From positions 1 through 56,915 of the forward strand of contig JAQZBN010000037.1 in the NCBI GenBank assembly GCA_029238935.1: a stretch of 56,915 nt of DNA, given 5' to 3'. Source of the DNA: Herbinix sp. Its GTDB lineage: Bacteria; Bacillota; Clostridia; Lachnospirales; Lachnospiraceae. Positions 42,653-52,128 of the stretch are shown piece by piece. The notes under the pieces were generated by a model, which was not told where the DNA came from, made no database searches, and was given only the letters and a program-made list of their open reading frames with translations. Every line of letters begins with the position of its first letter. The stretch's first letter is position 1. A program made the translations under genes and the position numbers.

Positions 42653-44266
42653 TCACATAAGATTAACATAGGTTTTTAGTCCCTTGGTGACCCAAGTATG
42701 ATCCTTTGCCAATGTTTTTGCAGATACTGCAAAGTACTTATAGGAAATGGTCTTTGAGCTACTTCCATCCGTATACACCGGATCGTCCCAGGTCGTATCA
42801 ATATATACATATTTCCCATCTATCAATACAAAGTTCCAGGCATGAGGTCCACCGGCAGTTCCGCTCACTGTAATGCTCTTGATACCTGCTGCTTTGGCAA
42901 GTAAATTAAATGCCGCAGAATATCCTTGGCAAACTGCCTTTTTATTAATCAATGCGCCATAAGCAGTATAAACTTCGGGAGAAAGGGTATTATTCTTATA
43001 ATTTTTATAGTCGTATTCACAATTAGTGACGATATAATCATGGATTGCTTTCGCTTTCTCCCGATCAGTCATATTCTTCTTTATTACTTTTGTTATAATA
43101 CTGCTTACCTTTGCATCTACCGCATTTCTCATCTCCTTAATCTCTTGTTTACTATAATAACTGCGATAAGAGACCTGAGTACTACTATAGCTTACATAAA
43201 AGTCATATATGTACTCCGGATGATTTTCTACAGCTTGCATAGCTTCTTTTCCATAAGGATAGGAATATAAGGTATTTACACCCAACTCATACTCCATATT
43301 TTCTAGACACTCATAAGCTCTTTGATACCATTCTTTTGAACTAGTAAGGACCAATCCATTCTTCTTCAGATCATCCGCCTTCGTACATTGCGGGTAAGAC
43401 AAATAATAATCAAAAATTGCATCCGTTGTATCCGTATAGGATCCAGTAATTAACTTTGTGGAATATCCTCGTTTTACCGCTAAATTATGATCAATTTCAT
43501 AGAACGCTTTTCCCAGATAAAATTCCTTCGGGTCGTAATCCTTAATAATAAATTGAAGGCGATACTTCTTATTTCCTGTTTGCTGCTCGATATAATCAAG
43601 AAGTTCCTCATAGGTTTTTATCATCGGATAGGCTTTCATATCCGTTAGCTCATAGGTTAGTTTTAGGGTTTGAATTTTAATATTATCAAAGGAAGGATAA
43701 TTCGTTACACCGCTTTTGGTACCATAATACCCTTGTTCCAGAAGATATGAATTATTTATGCTTTTTAGCAGTTCCTCTTCGTTTTTACCGCTATAGTTAT
43801 ATTTGATAATGCTAAGCTTATCTGCTTTTGTCTTTACTGCATCCGATAATGCTTTTCGTAGCTCACTTTCTTGCGAAACAACGATTGGTTTACCAAGACC
43901 ATCTAACGGTGTATAAGTAAGTTGAAAGCGATAAGTATATGTACTTCCGGATCCTGATATAGAACAGGAATAGGTAAATATATAATTTTTGTTCACTGCT
44001 GTAGAGATTTCACATTCATCTACCATAGTATCAAACACTTTCTCTGAATATCTATCTTTTGAGTAATTCGTAACTTTAATCTGAAAAGAGCTTACTTTTT
44101 GCTCCACGGCTTCCTGAAGCTTGCTCTTAAAATCCTTCGTATTACTTACACTAACGGTTTCTGCTTGTATGGTTTGGGGTAAGATAAAGCAAATGGCGAA
44201 TAACATGAATACAATAGAAAGAATATAATGATAATAGTGCAGCTTTCTGTTTTCCTTATGTTCCAT
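42653..44266 (-). CDS. Secreted transglutaminase-like protein
   Basis: 537 residues. A signal peptide or anchor helix (about 12-35, ending IQAE) is followed by about 350 residues of repeated beta-rich modules of unknown type. The C-terminal transglutaminase-like core (about 400-520) has the triad Cys in KAVCQGYS (about 445), His in GPHAWNF (about 475) and Asp in YIDTTWDDP (about 490). Such domains act as proteases or cross-linkers at the cell surface in clostridia. Which one this is cannot be told. GGAAG precedes the start. Divergent from the DUF6774 gene. Confidence 0.87.
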   Translation of the reverse strand: MEHKENRKLHYYHYILSIVFMLFAICFILPQTIQAETVSVSNTKDFKSKLQEAVEQKVSSFQIKVTNYSKDRYSEKVFDTMVDECEISTAVNKNYIFTYSCSISGSGSTYTYRFQLTYTPLDGLGKPIVVSQESELRKALSDAVKTKADKLSIIKYNYSGKNEEELLKSINNSYLLEQGYYGTKSGVTNYPSFDNIKIQTLKLTYELTDMKAYPMIKTYEELLDYIEQQTGNKKYRLQFIIKDYDPKEFYLGKAFYEIDHNLAVKRGYSTKLITGSYTDTTDAIFDYYLSYPQCTKADDLKKNGLVLTSSKEWYQRAYECLENMEYELGVNTLYSYPYGKEAMQAVENHPEYIYDFYVSYSSTQVSYRSYYSKQEIKEMRNAVDAKVSSIITKVIKKNMTDREKAKAIHDYIVTNCEYDYKNYKNNTLSPEVYTAYGALINKKAVCQGYSAAFNLLAKAAGIKSITVSGTAGGPHAWNFVLIDGKYVYIDTTWDDPVYTDGSSSKTISYKYFAVSAKTLAKDHTWVTKGLKTYVNLM

Positions 44267-44573
44267 AGGGTTTCTTCCTTTCTTTATGTAATCTCAAATA
44301 CCTGTGAATAAGAGGTAAGACCCGCTGATATAAGCCTTTAAATACTTTATTCTGTTAATTCCATTTTACCAATAGTTCAGATAAAATCAATCGATTTCCT
44401 CGTTATTATGCTGTCAGTTATTACCATTCTTTTTCCCATAAATTTTCACCATTTTACCGTGATAAATATACCGCCTTGGTATTTATAACATCAATTGATA
44501 TGGTCGGAATATTATAGAATATAGTTATCAACCATTCATAAAACGGTGAATATATTATAACGAGGTGATCAAA

Positions 44574-44774
44574 ATGCAATCCTGCGAATTCGTTACTTAT
44601 ATAACAGCTATAGCCTGTGCTTTAACAAAATGTTATGATGAAGATGAGCTTAATTTACTGGCAGCTACTTTCTCCCAACTAGGCGATACCCTTGCTACGA
44701 TTCTTGCCAGAGAAGCTTTATGTGATTCTAAGGATGATAAGAATGATGCTAAAGCTAAGAACGATTCTGAATAG
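44574..44774 (+). CDS. DUF6774 small protein
   Basis: 66 residues from ATG 44574, with GAGGTGATC (44562-44570) just upstream. The core FVTYITAIACALTKCYDEDE and LLAATFSQLGDTLATIL resembles a small family common in clostridia (DUF6774, from memory). The tail is Lys/Asp-rich. Function unknown. Confidence 0.7.
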   Translation: MQSCEFVTYITAIACALTKCYDEDELNLLAATFSQLGDTLATILAREALCDSKDDKNDAKAKNDSE

Positions 44775-44987
44775 ATCTCATGGTTCTATAGAAAGAGCTT
44801 AAGAAAACTTGTGAATATAAGATTGATCCCATGAGGATTAATCTGAAGGGTATAACCTCTTTCATACCGGAGTTCAGATTATATCTTAATATAAAATCAT
44901 TCTTATACAAAAAACTTTCAAATAATAGAAATTTCCTTGACATTCTATCTACTGAAAGGTGTTTAATACACTATGGAGGTGTTACAT

Positions 44988-45575
44988 ATGAAAATACAGG
45001 ACGCAGAAAAACTTACGGGAATTAGTTGTAGAAATATTCGATATTACGAAAAAGAAGGCCTTCTGCAGCCATCGAGAAATCCAGCAAATCAATACAGAGA
45101 TTATTCAGAAAATGATATCAAGTCATTACAGGAAATAAAGCTATATCGAAGCCTCGGAATATCAATCGCTGATATTCATACTTTGCTCAATCATAAGGAT
45201 ACGATGCAATCTATCATTGAAAAGCGAATCCTAAGTCTTCAAGAAGAAATATCCCATCTACAAAACCTTCAAAAATATTGCATCAATATAAATTCGAATG
45301 AAAACACGGATCAAAATCCTATCTATGATTTTGAAGAGCTTATAACACTCTCATCGGATAAGGTACGGTTGATTTTTTTGCAATTAAAAGAAGATATCCT
45401 TACGAAAGCTTTGATGGGTGCCTCACCTACAGCAATCGAATACTTTCAATCCTGTAATCCAGATTATAATTTTTTATTCGAAAAAGATAAAATAGGAAGA
45501 ATTCCGATTAGCGAAATCGAAATGTGCCAGAATGTATTCTTATTAACAGCAAATAAGCTTTCATCCAGTATATAA
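44988..45575 (+). CDS. MerR family transcriptional regulator
   Basis: 195 residues from ATG 44988, with GGAGGTG upstream. The N-terminal winged helix-turn-helix (about 1-70) has MKIQDAEKLTGISCRNIRYYE and YRDYSENDIKSLQEIKLYRSLG, typical of MerR. A coiled-coil dimer helix follows (about 75-110). The C-terminal domain (110-195) has no Cys pair typical of metal sensors, so it probably binds an organic ligand. Target unknown. The adjacent DUF6774 gene is a candidate by position only. Confidence 0.87.
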   Translation: MKIQDAEKLTGISCRNIRYYEKEGLLQPSRNPANQYRDYSENDIKSLQEIKLYRSLGISIADIHTLLNHKDTMQSIIEKRILSLQEEISHLQNLQKYCININSNENTDQNPIYDFEELITLSSDKVRLIFLQLKEDILTKALMGASPTAIEYFQSCNPDYNFLFEKDKIGRIPISEIEMCQNVFLLTANKLSSSI

Positions 45576-45684
45576 TAAATCAATTCTATCGAGTCGGAAA
45601 AGATTTTAGAAAAACCTACTGGAAATCAAGCACCATTGAAATCCAAACATATGTTTGCTATAATATCATCATGAGGTGATCAAG

Positions 45685-45972
45685 ATGATATTTAACTATT
45701 CCATAAAAAGAAATCGTTATTCAAATTTCACCGGAAACCATCCGGTTGCAGTAATCGTAAATTTTGCAGTAGACGGCCGTTTTCAACCAGTATACATTCG
45801 TTATGTTTCCGACGACAGTTCCGAAAATACCTTTAAGGTTGTTGGTATTGAATATACCAAGGATAAGTTCGATTGTAAAACCTTTTGTTGTTTGATCAAT
45901 GTGGAAAACACACAATATCAGGTGATGCTAACCTTTTACTTTTGTAAATGCTTATGGGTTTTAGAAGGTTAA
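45685..45972 (+). CDS. Small conserved-looking protein of unknown function
   Basis: 95 residues from ATG 45685. GAGGTGATCAAG before it is almost identical to the ribosome site of the DUF6774 gene. Beta-rich (alternating hydrophobic residues, VAVIVNFAVDGRFQPVYIRY), with Cys residues at F-C-C and FCKCLW. No domain recognised. Confidence 0.6.
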   Translation: MIFNYSIKRNRYSNFTGNHPVAVIVNFAVDGRFQPVYIRYVSDDSSENTFKVVGIEYTKDKFDCKTFCCLINVENTQYQVMLTFYFCKCLWVLEG

Positions 45973-46037
45973 ATGCGTGAATACTTTTTCCTTTTCTACA
46001 GACAATAATAACGCACTAAGAAAAGGAGATAAACAAA

Positions 46038-46217
46038 ATGGACAAAATGGATAATAACAAAGCAACTCCAACTAAGAGAACCGGATTACAAAACGATAAC
46101 AACTCAGATAATAATTATCAAAACAATAATACTAACACTCCTGAGATTGAACAACCAGGTCCTTCCACTGCAACCCCTCCAATCCCAGCAGAAATGCCAG
46201 CGAGAGAAGTAAGATAA
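46038..46217 (+). CDS. Asn/Thr/Pro-rich 59-residue protein
   Basis: ATG at 46038 with AAAGGAGAT (46022-46030) 7 nt upstream. 59 residues: a Lys/Thr start, an Asn-rich middle (NDNNSDNNYQNNNTNTP) and a Pro-rich end. A terminator follows directly. No signal peptide or helix. Such small Asn-rich soluble proteins occur in spore formers, but I cannot assign a role. Confidence 0.65.
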   Translation: MDKMDNNKATPTKRTGLQNDNNSDNNYQNNNTNTPEIEQPGPSTATPPIPAEMPAREVR

Positions 46218-46234
46218 AGGTTTTTGATTTGATA

Positions 46235-46256
46235 GGGAAGTTTATCTTCCCTTTTC
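46235..46256 (+). terminator. Terminator of the Asn-rich protein gene
   Basis: GGGAAG (46235-46240) pairs with CTTCCC (46246-46251) with a 5-nt loop, then TTTTCT. Confidence 0.7.
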
Positions 46257-46269
46257 TCATTGTATCCTT

Positions 46270-48891
46270 CTATATTTCATATCTATCCCACTGCAAAAGC
46301 TTTATTAGCTCTTCTTCCGGTACTGGTTTACTATATAGATATCCTTGAATTTTATCACAATCGTGTTCTGCTAAATATTCTAGCTGCTCTTGATGCTCTA
46401 CGCCTTCCGCTATGACACACATTCCCATACTTTTCCCGATGGATACAATATGTCCGGTCAAAGTATCTCCTTTCTTGTCTACAATATGATCAATAAAAGA
46501 TTTATCTACTTTTAAAGTCGTAATTGGTAACTGCTTAAGATAGTTTAAGGAGGAATAACCTTTTCCAAAGTCATCCAGTGCTATCTTAATGTTTTTTGCG
46601 CAAAGCTCTTCCAACTTAGATCCAATTCGTTCAAAAGATTCCATTAGGATTGATTCTGTAATCTCTAATTCCAGATTTTGCGGTTGTATCTCATAATATT
46701 TTATGGTTTGATTTACAATATCACAAAAATCCGATTGCAATAATTGTAGAATCGATATATTAACGGACACTGTAAGATCTTGAAATCCTAATCGATTTAA
46801 CCGGTGTAAAAAGTCGCAAGCGCTTTTAAGTACCCAAGTTCCGATTGGAATTATCATATGCGTATCTTCGGCAATATGAATAAAACGTACCGGAGAGACA
46901 TTTCCAAGAACAGGATTTCTCCAACGAAGCAAAGCCTCAAACCCAGTTACCTTATTGGTTTTTATGTCTAGCTGTGGTTGATAAAACAGAATAAACTCTT
47001 CATGCTCCAATGCATTTTCCAACTGCTTTTCTATATTCATTCGTTCCGTAAAAACTTCATTCATTCGTTGGTCATAGATCATAAAGCTTTTTCTTCCTGC
47101 TTCTTTTGCCTGATACATTGCAATGTCCGCATATTTTAATAATTCATCTAAACTACTCCCATGCTGCGGAAAGAGTGAAATTCCAATACTAAGACTAATG
47201 TGAAGGATATACTCTTGAATCTCAAATTCATCACGAAATACATTAAGAATATGGGATGCGAATTGCTCCACTTCGCTAATCTCATTCATTTCCTCTACAA
47301 TCATGATAAATTCATCACCGCTTAGCCGATAAATCGTTTTCTTCTGATCCAAAATGGTACAAAATCTGTCACTAACTTTTACAATTAACTGGTCACCAAA
47401 AGTGTGACCCATAGTATCATTCACATTTTTAAAATTATCGATATCAATAAAGAACAGTGCTGACGTATTCCTATTGCGATGGAACCTTTTTTTCGCATTC
47501 TCATACAAGGATAATTTATTGGGTAATCCCGTTAACGAATCGTGATATGCCAAAAAAGTTAACTTCTCTTCTCCTATTCGAATCTTCTCATTATTCATAA
47601 CAATCTGATCATATTGCTGCCTCATCTCTTCATCCGATGCTGTGAGTTCTTCATAAAGCTGAGTCAATTCTTCATGGTTCTCCGTTAAATTCTTTTTCAT
47701 GCGGTTAATCATCCGTATATAAAATAGCAGGATACCAACGAAGCAAATCAATATAGCAAATGAGATAACGACTGATATTACCAAGGTCTTATAAGTTTCA
47801 TAAAAAGAAAATGGTTTATTCATGATTTCGCTATCTTTTGGTATCTCTTTCATTGAGATATGATACCGTTCTAGCTGTTTATAATCAAATATTGTTCGAT
47901 AGGATTCCGGTGTACTAATTGGAATGTCCTCAATATTTTCGCCATTCAAGATACGTATCGCAAGATCAGCTGCACTTTCTCCCTGCAATCTTCCACTGAT
48001 CATGGATCCTCCCAGGACCCCGCTACCGATACTAAAATCATACAATTGATACACAGGAACAGCACTATTACTGCTGACATCCCTATTGGCATATTCCATA
48101 TCAATGAATCTATTATTTACATCACGATAATAAGTAGTAACTAATACAATACTTTCCTGTCCTAATTCTTGAACTTCCTTGATCAAATGTCCATAGGCAA
48201 GATTATTACAGGGTATAATATTTAATTCCGGAAATGCCAAATTAATTTTATCCGTTATAATTTTCCCAGTCGACAATCCACTTTCCGTATTATCATATAT
48301 AAGATAGATATTTTTTAAAGATTCCGTAATGTTTAACGCAATCTGTATGGTTTTCGTGGGATCGATAAGTTCAATTGCCCCGGTAACTCTTGTATATCCT
48401 TTTGTTATAGTTTGAGCACCTTCCTGATTTACACCGCAAAATACAATAGTGGCATCAGAAAACAACTCTCTTCGATGGGCAAGCGCAAATTTCAAAGCAG
48501 CATCGTCTGTTGTTATAATCATGTCAATTTGTTTATGCTCGTATTTATATTTATAGTAATCATATAAATAATTTAGATTCAATTCTGTAGGGTAATTCTT
48601 CCAATCCATATACTCAATAAAAGTTGCAATATTATGATTGCTATTCTTTAGAGTATCCACAATTCCATTGGCCTCTTCCTTTGTCCAGTCTAATCCCTGG
48701 TGGTAGGAATTTAAGATTAAGATATTCTTAATTTCATTTGGATTCTTTGCATAAGCTGATTTGTGCAGTAGAATAAATAACAAAGATATTACTACAACTA
48801 CGAATATTTTAACTTTCTTACCGGTCTTTTTTGTCACTATAACACCCCACATTTTCATGAATTCATGCTTTGAATCTCTTATATCAATCAC
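46270..48891 (-). CDS. Membrane sensor with substrate-binding-like, GGDEF and EAL domains
   Basis: 873 residues, a paralogue of the 976-residue protein but without PAS. Signal helix (KVKIFVVVVISLLFILL), substrate-binding-like extracellular domain (about 55-345), membrane helix (about 370-395), short coiled coil, GGDEF-type domain with SGDEF in place of GGDEF (about 545), and EAL with EALLRW, ESILME, DDFGKGYSS, KVDKSF and EGVE. The Ser change still allows cyclase activity in some proteins. No RxxD inhibition site. EAL looks intact. A GTG at 48837 preceded by TGGGGTG is a possible true start. Confidence 0.87.
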   Translation of the reverse strand: MIDIRDSKHEFMKMWGVIVTKKTGKKVKIFVVVVISLLFILLHKSAYAKNPNEIKNILILNSYHQGLDWTKEEANGIVDTLKNSNHNIATFIEYMDWKNYPTELNLNYLYDYYKYKYEHKQIDMIITTDDAALKFALAHRRELFSDATIVFCGVNQEGAQTITKGYTRVTGAIELIDPTKTIQIALNITESLKNIYLIYDNTESGLSTGKIITDKINLAFPELNIIPCNNLAYGHLIKEVQELGQESIVLVTTYYRDVNNRFIDMEYANRDVSSNSAVPVYQLYDFSIGSGVLGGSMISGRLQGESAADLAIRILNGENIEDIPISTPESYRTIFDYKQLERYHISMKEIPKDSEIMNKPFSFYETYKTLVISVVISFAILICFVGILLFYIRMINRMKKNLTENHEELTQLYEELTASDEEMRQQYDQIVMNNEKIRIGEEKLTFLAYHDSLTGLPNKLSLYENAKKRFHRNRNTSALFFIDIDNFKNVNDTMGHTFGDQLIVKVSDRFCTILDQKKTIYRLSGDEFIMIVEEMNEISEVEQFASHILNVFRDEFEIQEYILHISLSIGISLFPQHGSSLDELLKYADIAMYQAKEAGRKSFMIYDQRMNEVFTERMNIEKQLENALEHEEFILFYQPQLDIKTNKVTGFEALLRWRNPVLGNVSPVRFIHIAEDTHMIIPIGTWVLKSACDFLHRLNRLGFQDLTVSVNISILQLLQSDFCDIVNQTIKYYEIQPQNLELEITESILMESFERIGSKLEELCAKNIKIALDDFGKGYSSLNYLKQLPITTLKVDKSFIDHIVDKKGDTLTGHIVSIGKSMGMCVIAEGVEHQEQLEYLAEHDCDKIQGYLYSKPVPEEELIKLLQWDRYEI

Positions 48892-49053
48892 AAGTGATTA
48901 AATTTGACATTTTATCCTATATTTCGTATTCTATACTATTATATGTTTTCTGCCAATAGTATTCTATAAAATTAGATAAAATCGTTCAATTTTTATGAGA
49001 TATCTCTTTCTTTTATCTGAAAATGGAAACATTGAGTTTATTGTAATAAAAAA

Positions 49054-49105
49054 GATGGAAAATGAAAACTCTGCTATGTTTACCATCAGAGTTTTCTTTT
49101 CCATC
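49054..49105 (-). terminator. Terminator after the CBS-domain gene
   Basis: GATGGAAAATGAAAACTCTG (49054-49073) pairs with CAGAGTTTTCTTTTCCATC (49087-49105) with one bulge, and TTTTTTA follows on the minus strand. It lies beyond the 20-bp repeat array as seen from the CBS gene. Confidence 0.8.
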
Positions 49106-49164
49106 CTTCCGTTCTTATTAAGGATTCTTATGATCGATTATGATTGCTTTACCTTCTTTACTGG

Positions 49165-49280
49165 TACTTTACTATTCTTTGCTGGTACTTTACCATTCAT
49201 TACAGGTGTTTACTATTCATTACAGGTGTTTACCATTCATTACAGGTGTTTACTATTCATTGCAGGTGTTTACTATTGCT
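49165..49280. repeat. 20/21-bp tandem repeat array
   Basis: Units 49165-49185, 49186-49206, 49207-49226, 49227-49246 and 49247-49266 plus a partial one, core TGTTTACTATTCATTACAGG. The unit length is not a multiple of three, so it is not coding on either strand. It sits in the 3' untranslated region of the CBS gene, before its terminator. Confidence 0.85.
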
Positions 49281-49338
49281 TCTAATGCTTACTAATGCTT
49301 TCCTATTTTTCACTATTCTATTGTTATCCTTACTCTGT

Positions 49339-50034
49339 TTAATTCCCAATTATGTCCCATGGAGTTAGAATTCCTTGTATCCTTTCCGTCTCTTTCCCAT
49401 TTTCTGTTAAGAATACCATACCAATTCGTTCCTTATGGTCAAAGGTTACTTCAAACAACGTTTCTATATCGGACAACAAATCATCATATTTTGCGAAACG
49501 AAATATTTCGGAAGGATGCCGGTCGAGAGGTAAGTATTTCTTAATATCCAAAAACTTCGTTGCATTGTCAATACTAACAATCTCCTCTTCCAGTATATAA
49601 GAGAATAGAGAATTGTCGCTAAATACACCAATGACTTTCCCATCCTGTAACATAGGAACATGGGTATAGACATTATTTTTCATATCTTTCATTGTTGGGA
49701 GTACAAGATCCTCCAAGGACTTCCAGTAGACTTTTTGGAATGGTATGGCGATATCCCTGCCTCTCATTGGATTCTTTATTTTTTCTATGATATCGGATAA
49801 TAATTTTATCATTGAGTCACTGGGCTCAACTGCATAATCTTCTCCAACCTTTGGATTATGCTGCAGTAAGTTTCTGACTTCCCGGCAATAAGACAGCTCC
49901 GCCTTCATCTTTCTGAATTCCGGCCTTCGTTCCAACTGTGAAATCGCTGTTCCATCCGAAGCTAACTTGTAAGTACTAGTCACTAATTTTTCTAATGTTT
50001 TATATTGGTCAAGAAAAAGTTCAGCTTTCTTCAT
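49339..50034 (-). CDS. CBS-domain protein with helical N-terminal domain
   Basis: 231 residues. A helical N-terminal part (1-90) contains REVRNLLQHNP, which has the R-x4-H spacing of HEPN proteins. The C-terminal part (about 105-230) is a CBS-like pair (THVPMLQDGKVIGVFSDNSL and IGMVFLTENGKETERIQGILTPWDI), which usually binds adenosine nucleotides. No catalytic domain beyond that is seen. GAGGT precedes the start. Cytosolic. HEPN assignment is by motif only. Confidence 0.75.
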   Translation of the reverse strand: MKKAELFLDQYKTLEKLVTSTYKLASDGTAISQLERRPEFRKMKAELSYCREVRNLLQHNPKVGEDYAVEPSDSMIKLLSDIIEKIKNPMRGRDIAIPFQKVYWKSLEDLVLPTMKDMKNNVYTHVPMLQDGKVIGVFSDNSLFSYILEEEIVSIDNATKFLDIKKYLPLDRHPSEIFRFAKYDDLLSDIETLFEVTFDHKERIGMVFLTENGKETERIQGILTPWDIIGN

Positions 50035-50139
50035 ATAATAAACCTCGTATTTCTAATTATTCTGGTAGTATAGCCATAACAAGCTTATTTTATCTCAGAA
50101 TTCAATGAAATACCAGCGAATTTAACACTACCTAAGTAG

Positions 50140-52128
50140 TTATAAATTTAATCGTCTGATGTAAGAATTCGTTAATGCAATATACTCTGCTATGATCATA
50201 ATACAGTATATTCCGCTAAAAATAATTGCATTTTTTAGTATAGTGCCATTAGTCAATTCTACTTCCATAAGTTTTTTCATATTCAATGACAAGCCCCATC
50301 CTATTCCGATGATAATACCTAACACAGTCGGAACAAACATAATTAGCTTAATTCTTATTTTTATCAGTCTTTCTTTTTCTTTTTTAAGAAAACCGATTCC
50401 ATCTAATCTTCGAAAACGTTCTCGATCACCAGTAGCCTCCATGAATACTTTAAAATAATAAGTAATAAAAATACAAAAGGCAAACAAAATACTAACAAAC
50501 CCCATGATAAAAAGGGAGAAAGATCCTTGCAATTTTGTGAAGTTAAAATAGTCTATTTTTGCTCTTACCGTCATATGAGCATAGCCATATCGCTGCATCA
50601 ATTCATGATATACTTCTTTATTTGCCATTGAAATTTCTTCAAATCGATTATAAAATTCCGTAGAAAATTCCTTACAGATATCATTGCTCTTCTTCCAGTC
50701 GTCAAACATAATCATAGAAAGGAAGCCCTTTTCCAGATCCGTCGCATCTGATAAAAATCTATCATAATCGAAATCATTCACAATGAACAGAAGCCCTTGC
50801 GTAAATACGTAACGATTTAGTATTTTATCATAAATCGTTTCGGTGTTACGCAGAGTATTGGTACTGATAGAATTTTTTAATATGATGTCGTTGCCTTCAA
50901 AGTAGGTGATCGTATGATCCAATCTACTCTCAAATACGATTTGTACTAAATCTCCCTGTTCTACTTTTATGTGAGCATTAAAACAGCGATTATAATCTGT
51001 TTCACTAACAATCGGAACCCAATTACTATTTCTCCAGTTATTAATAATCATGTCCGGTGCTTCCATATAAAGAAAAGGAAGAGTCATTCTGGTAAAATTA
51101 CCTGTTCCAAGCCGGTTGAAATATTCATCTATTTCCTGTTCCTCCATTATCTTCTCAGCTTGAAAATCTTCAAAATAAAGATCGTGGGGATTTTCTGTCT
51201 CTGTCATATGGTATGCTTCATGGTTTAAGGTATAGGTTATGGTCGTAAATAAAATGATACCGATGGTTAGAAGAGATAGTACGAAAAGGGTTTTTACATT
51301 TTGCTTATAGCTAATAGCAAATTCCGTGGACTCCAGTATATGTGAATAATATCTTTTTCCATTTGCTTTTAATTTAACATATAAAAGGCTGCTGAAATGT
51401 TTGATAAAAAGAAATGCTCCGATTATGCATAATAAAGCTGTCATCAATATCCACTGTGCTACATTCTTCCCACTACAGTTATTATGCTGATAAAGAGCAG
51501 TCAGGCTTCCTAGGATCAATAGGATTCCGATGAATCCGATTGAAGTTTTACCCTGCTTCATTTCAGGATTACTTTTCATTTTTGAAAGAGTAATGATATC
51601 CGAACGTGATATTCGAACAATTGTTATTAACAGGACTCCTAAAAATATGGCAGCAAAGATGATTGCTGTGACAAGAAAGCTTTCAATCGTTAACTGATAC
51701 TTCAGTTGGTCAATCATTAATAGCTTCGTTGAGATCATAAAGAATAATTTCGAAAAAACACTCCCTGTGATAAATGCACCGATGATACTAACTAGGTAGA
51801 TTAATAATGTCTCCCTGGCAACAAACAATTTCAAGTCACTCATAGACATTCCATAGGATAGTAAAATTGAAAATCCTTTTGATCGTTCCCTCATCATATA
51901 CCATTGAACATAGCTTATAATAAACACCGAAAAAATCATAGTGATAGCGGCTGCTATGTACATAAGCGTATGCATTTGTGCATTGGTAAATTCTTCAAAA
52001 CCATCGGTGAACCATAGATTGGCAAATACAAATAACACGGACATAGAAAATACAGTACTGAGCAAGAAAAGTGAATACTTTTGTACATTGGATTTTATGG
52101 TCCGATAAATAAACGTTTTAAAAGTCAC
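50140..52128 (-). CDS. BceB-type ABC transporter permease
   Basis: 662 residues, FtsX superfamily. Ten membrane helices in the BceB pattern, with a large extracellular loop (about 300-525) between helices seven and eight. That loop is the peptide-sensing domain in this family. GTG start at 52128, with GGAGG nearby, overlapping the ATPase gene by 11 nt. It works with the ATPase to remove or shield cell-wall targets from peptide antibiotics and to signal to the BceS-type kinase. Ligand unknown. Confidence 0.9.
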   Translation of the reverse strand: MTFKTFIYRTIKSNVQKYSLFLLSTVFSMSVLFVFANLWFTDGFEEFTNAQMHTLMYIAAAITMIFSVFIISYVQWYMMRERSKGFSILLSYGMSMSDLKLFVARETLLIYLVSIIGAFITGSVFSKLFFMISTKLLMIDQLKYQLTIESFLVTAIIFAAIFLGVLLITIVRISRSDIITLSKMKSNPEMKQGKTSIGFIGILLILGSLTALYQHNNCSGKNVAQWILMTALLCIIGAFLFIKHFSSLLYVKLKANGKRYYSHILESTEFAISYKQNVKTLFVLSLLTIGIILFTTITYTLNHEAYHMTETENPHDLYFEDFQAEKIMEEQEIDEYFNRLGTGNFTRMTLPFLYMEAPDMIINNWRNSNWVPIVSETDYNRCFNAHIKVEQGDLVQIVFESRLDHTITYFEGNDIILKNSISTNTLRNTETIYDKILNRYVFTQGLLFIVNDFDYDRFLSDATDLEKGFLSMIMFDDWKKSNDICKEFSTEFYNRFEEISMANKEVYHELMQRYGYAHMTVRAKIDYFNFTKLQGSFSLFIMGFVSILFAFCIFITYYFKVFMEATGDRERFRRLDGIGFLKKEKERLIKIRIKLIMFVPTVLGIIIGIGWGLSLNMKKLMEVELTNGTILKNAIIFSGIYCIMIIAEYIALTNSYIRRLNL

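Noticed and set aside
45721..45915. 64-residue minus-strand ORF opposite the 95-residue protein
   Set aside because: No ribosome site. The plus-strand frame has a strong site shared with the DUF6774 gene.
49165..49280. CRISPR array
   Set aside because: Units are contiguous 20-21 bp with no spacers, and no cas genes are present.
48995..49285. 96-residue Phe/Tyr-rich ORF on the plus strand
   Set aside because: It reads through a terminator hairpin and a 20-bp tandem array in shifting frames. No ribosome site.
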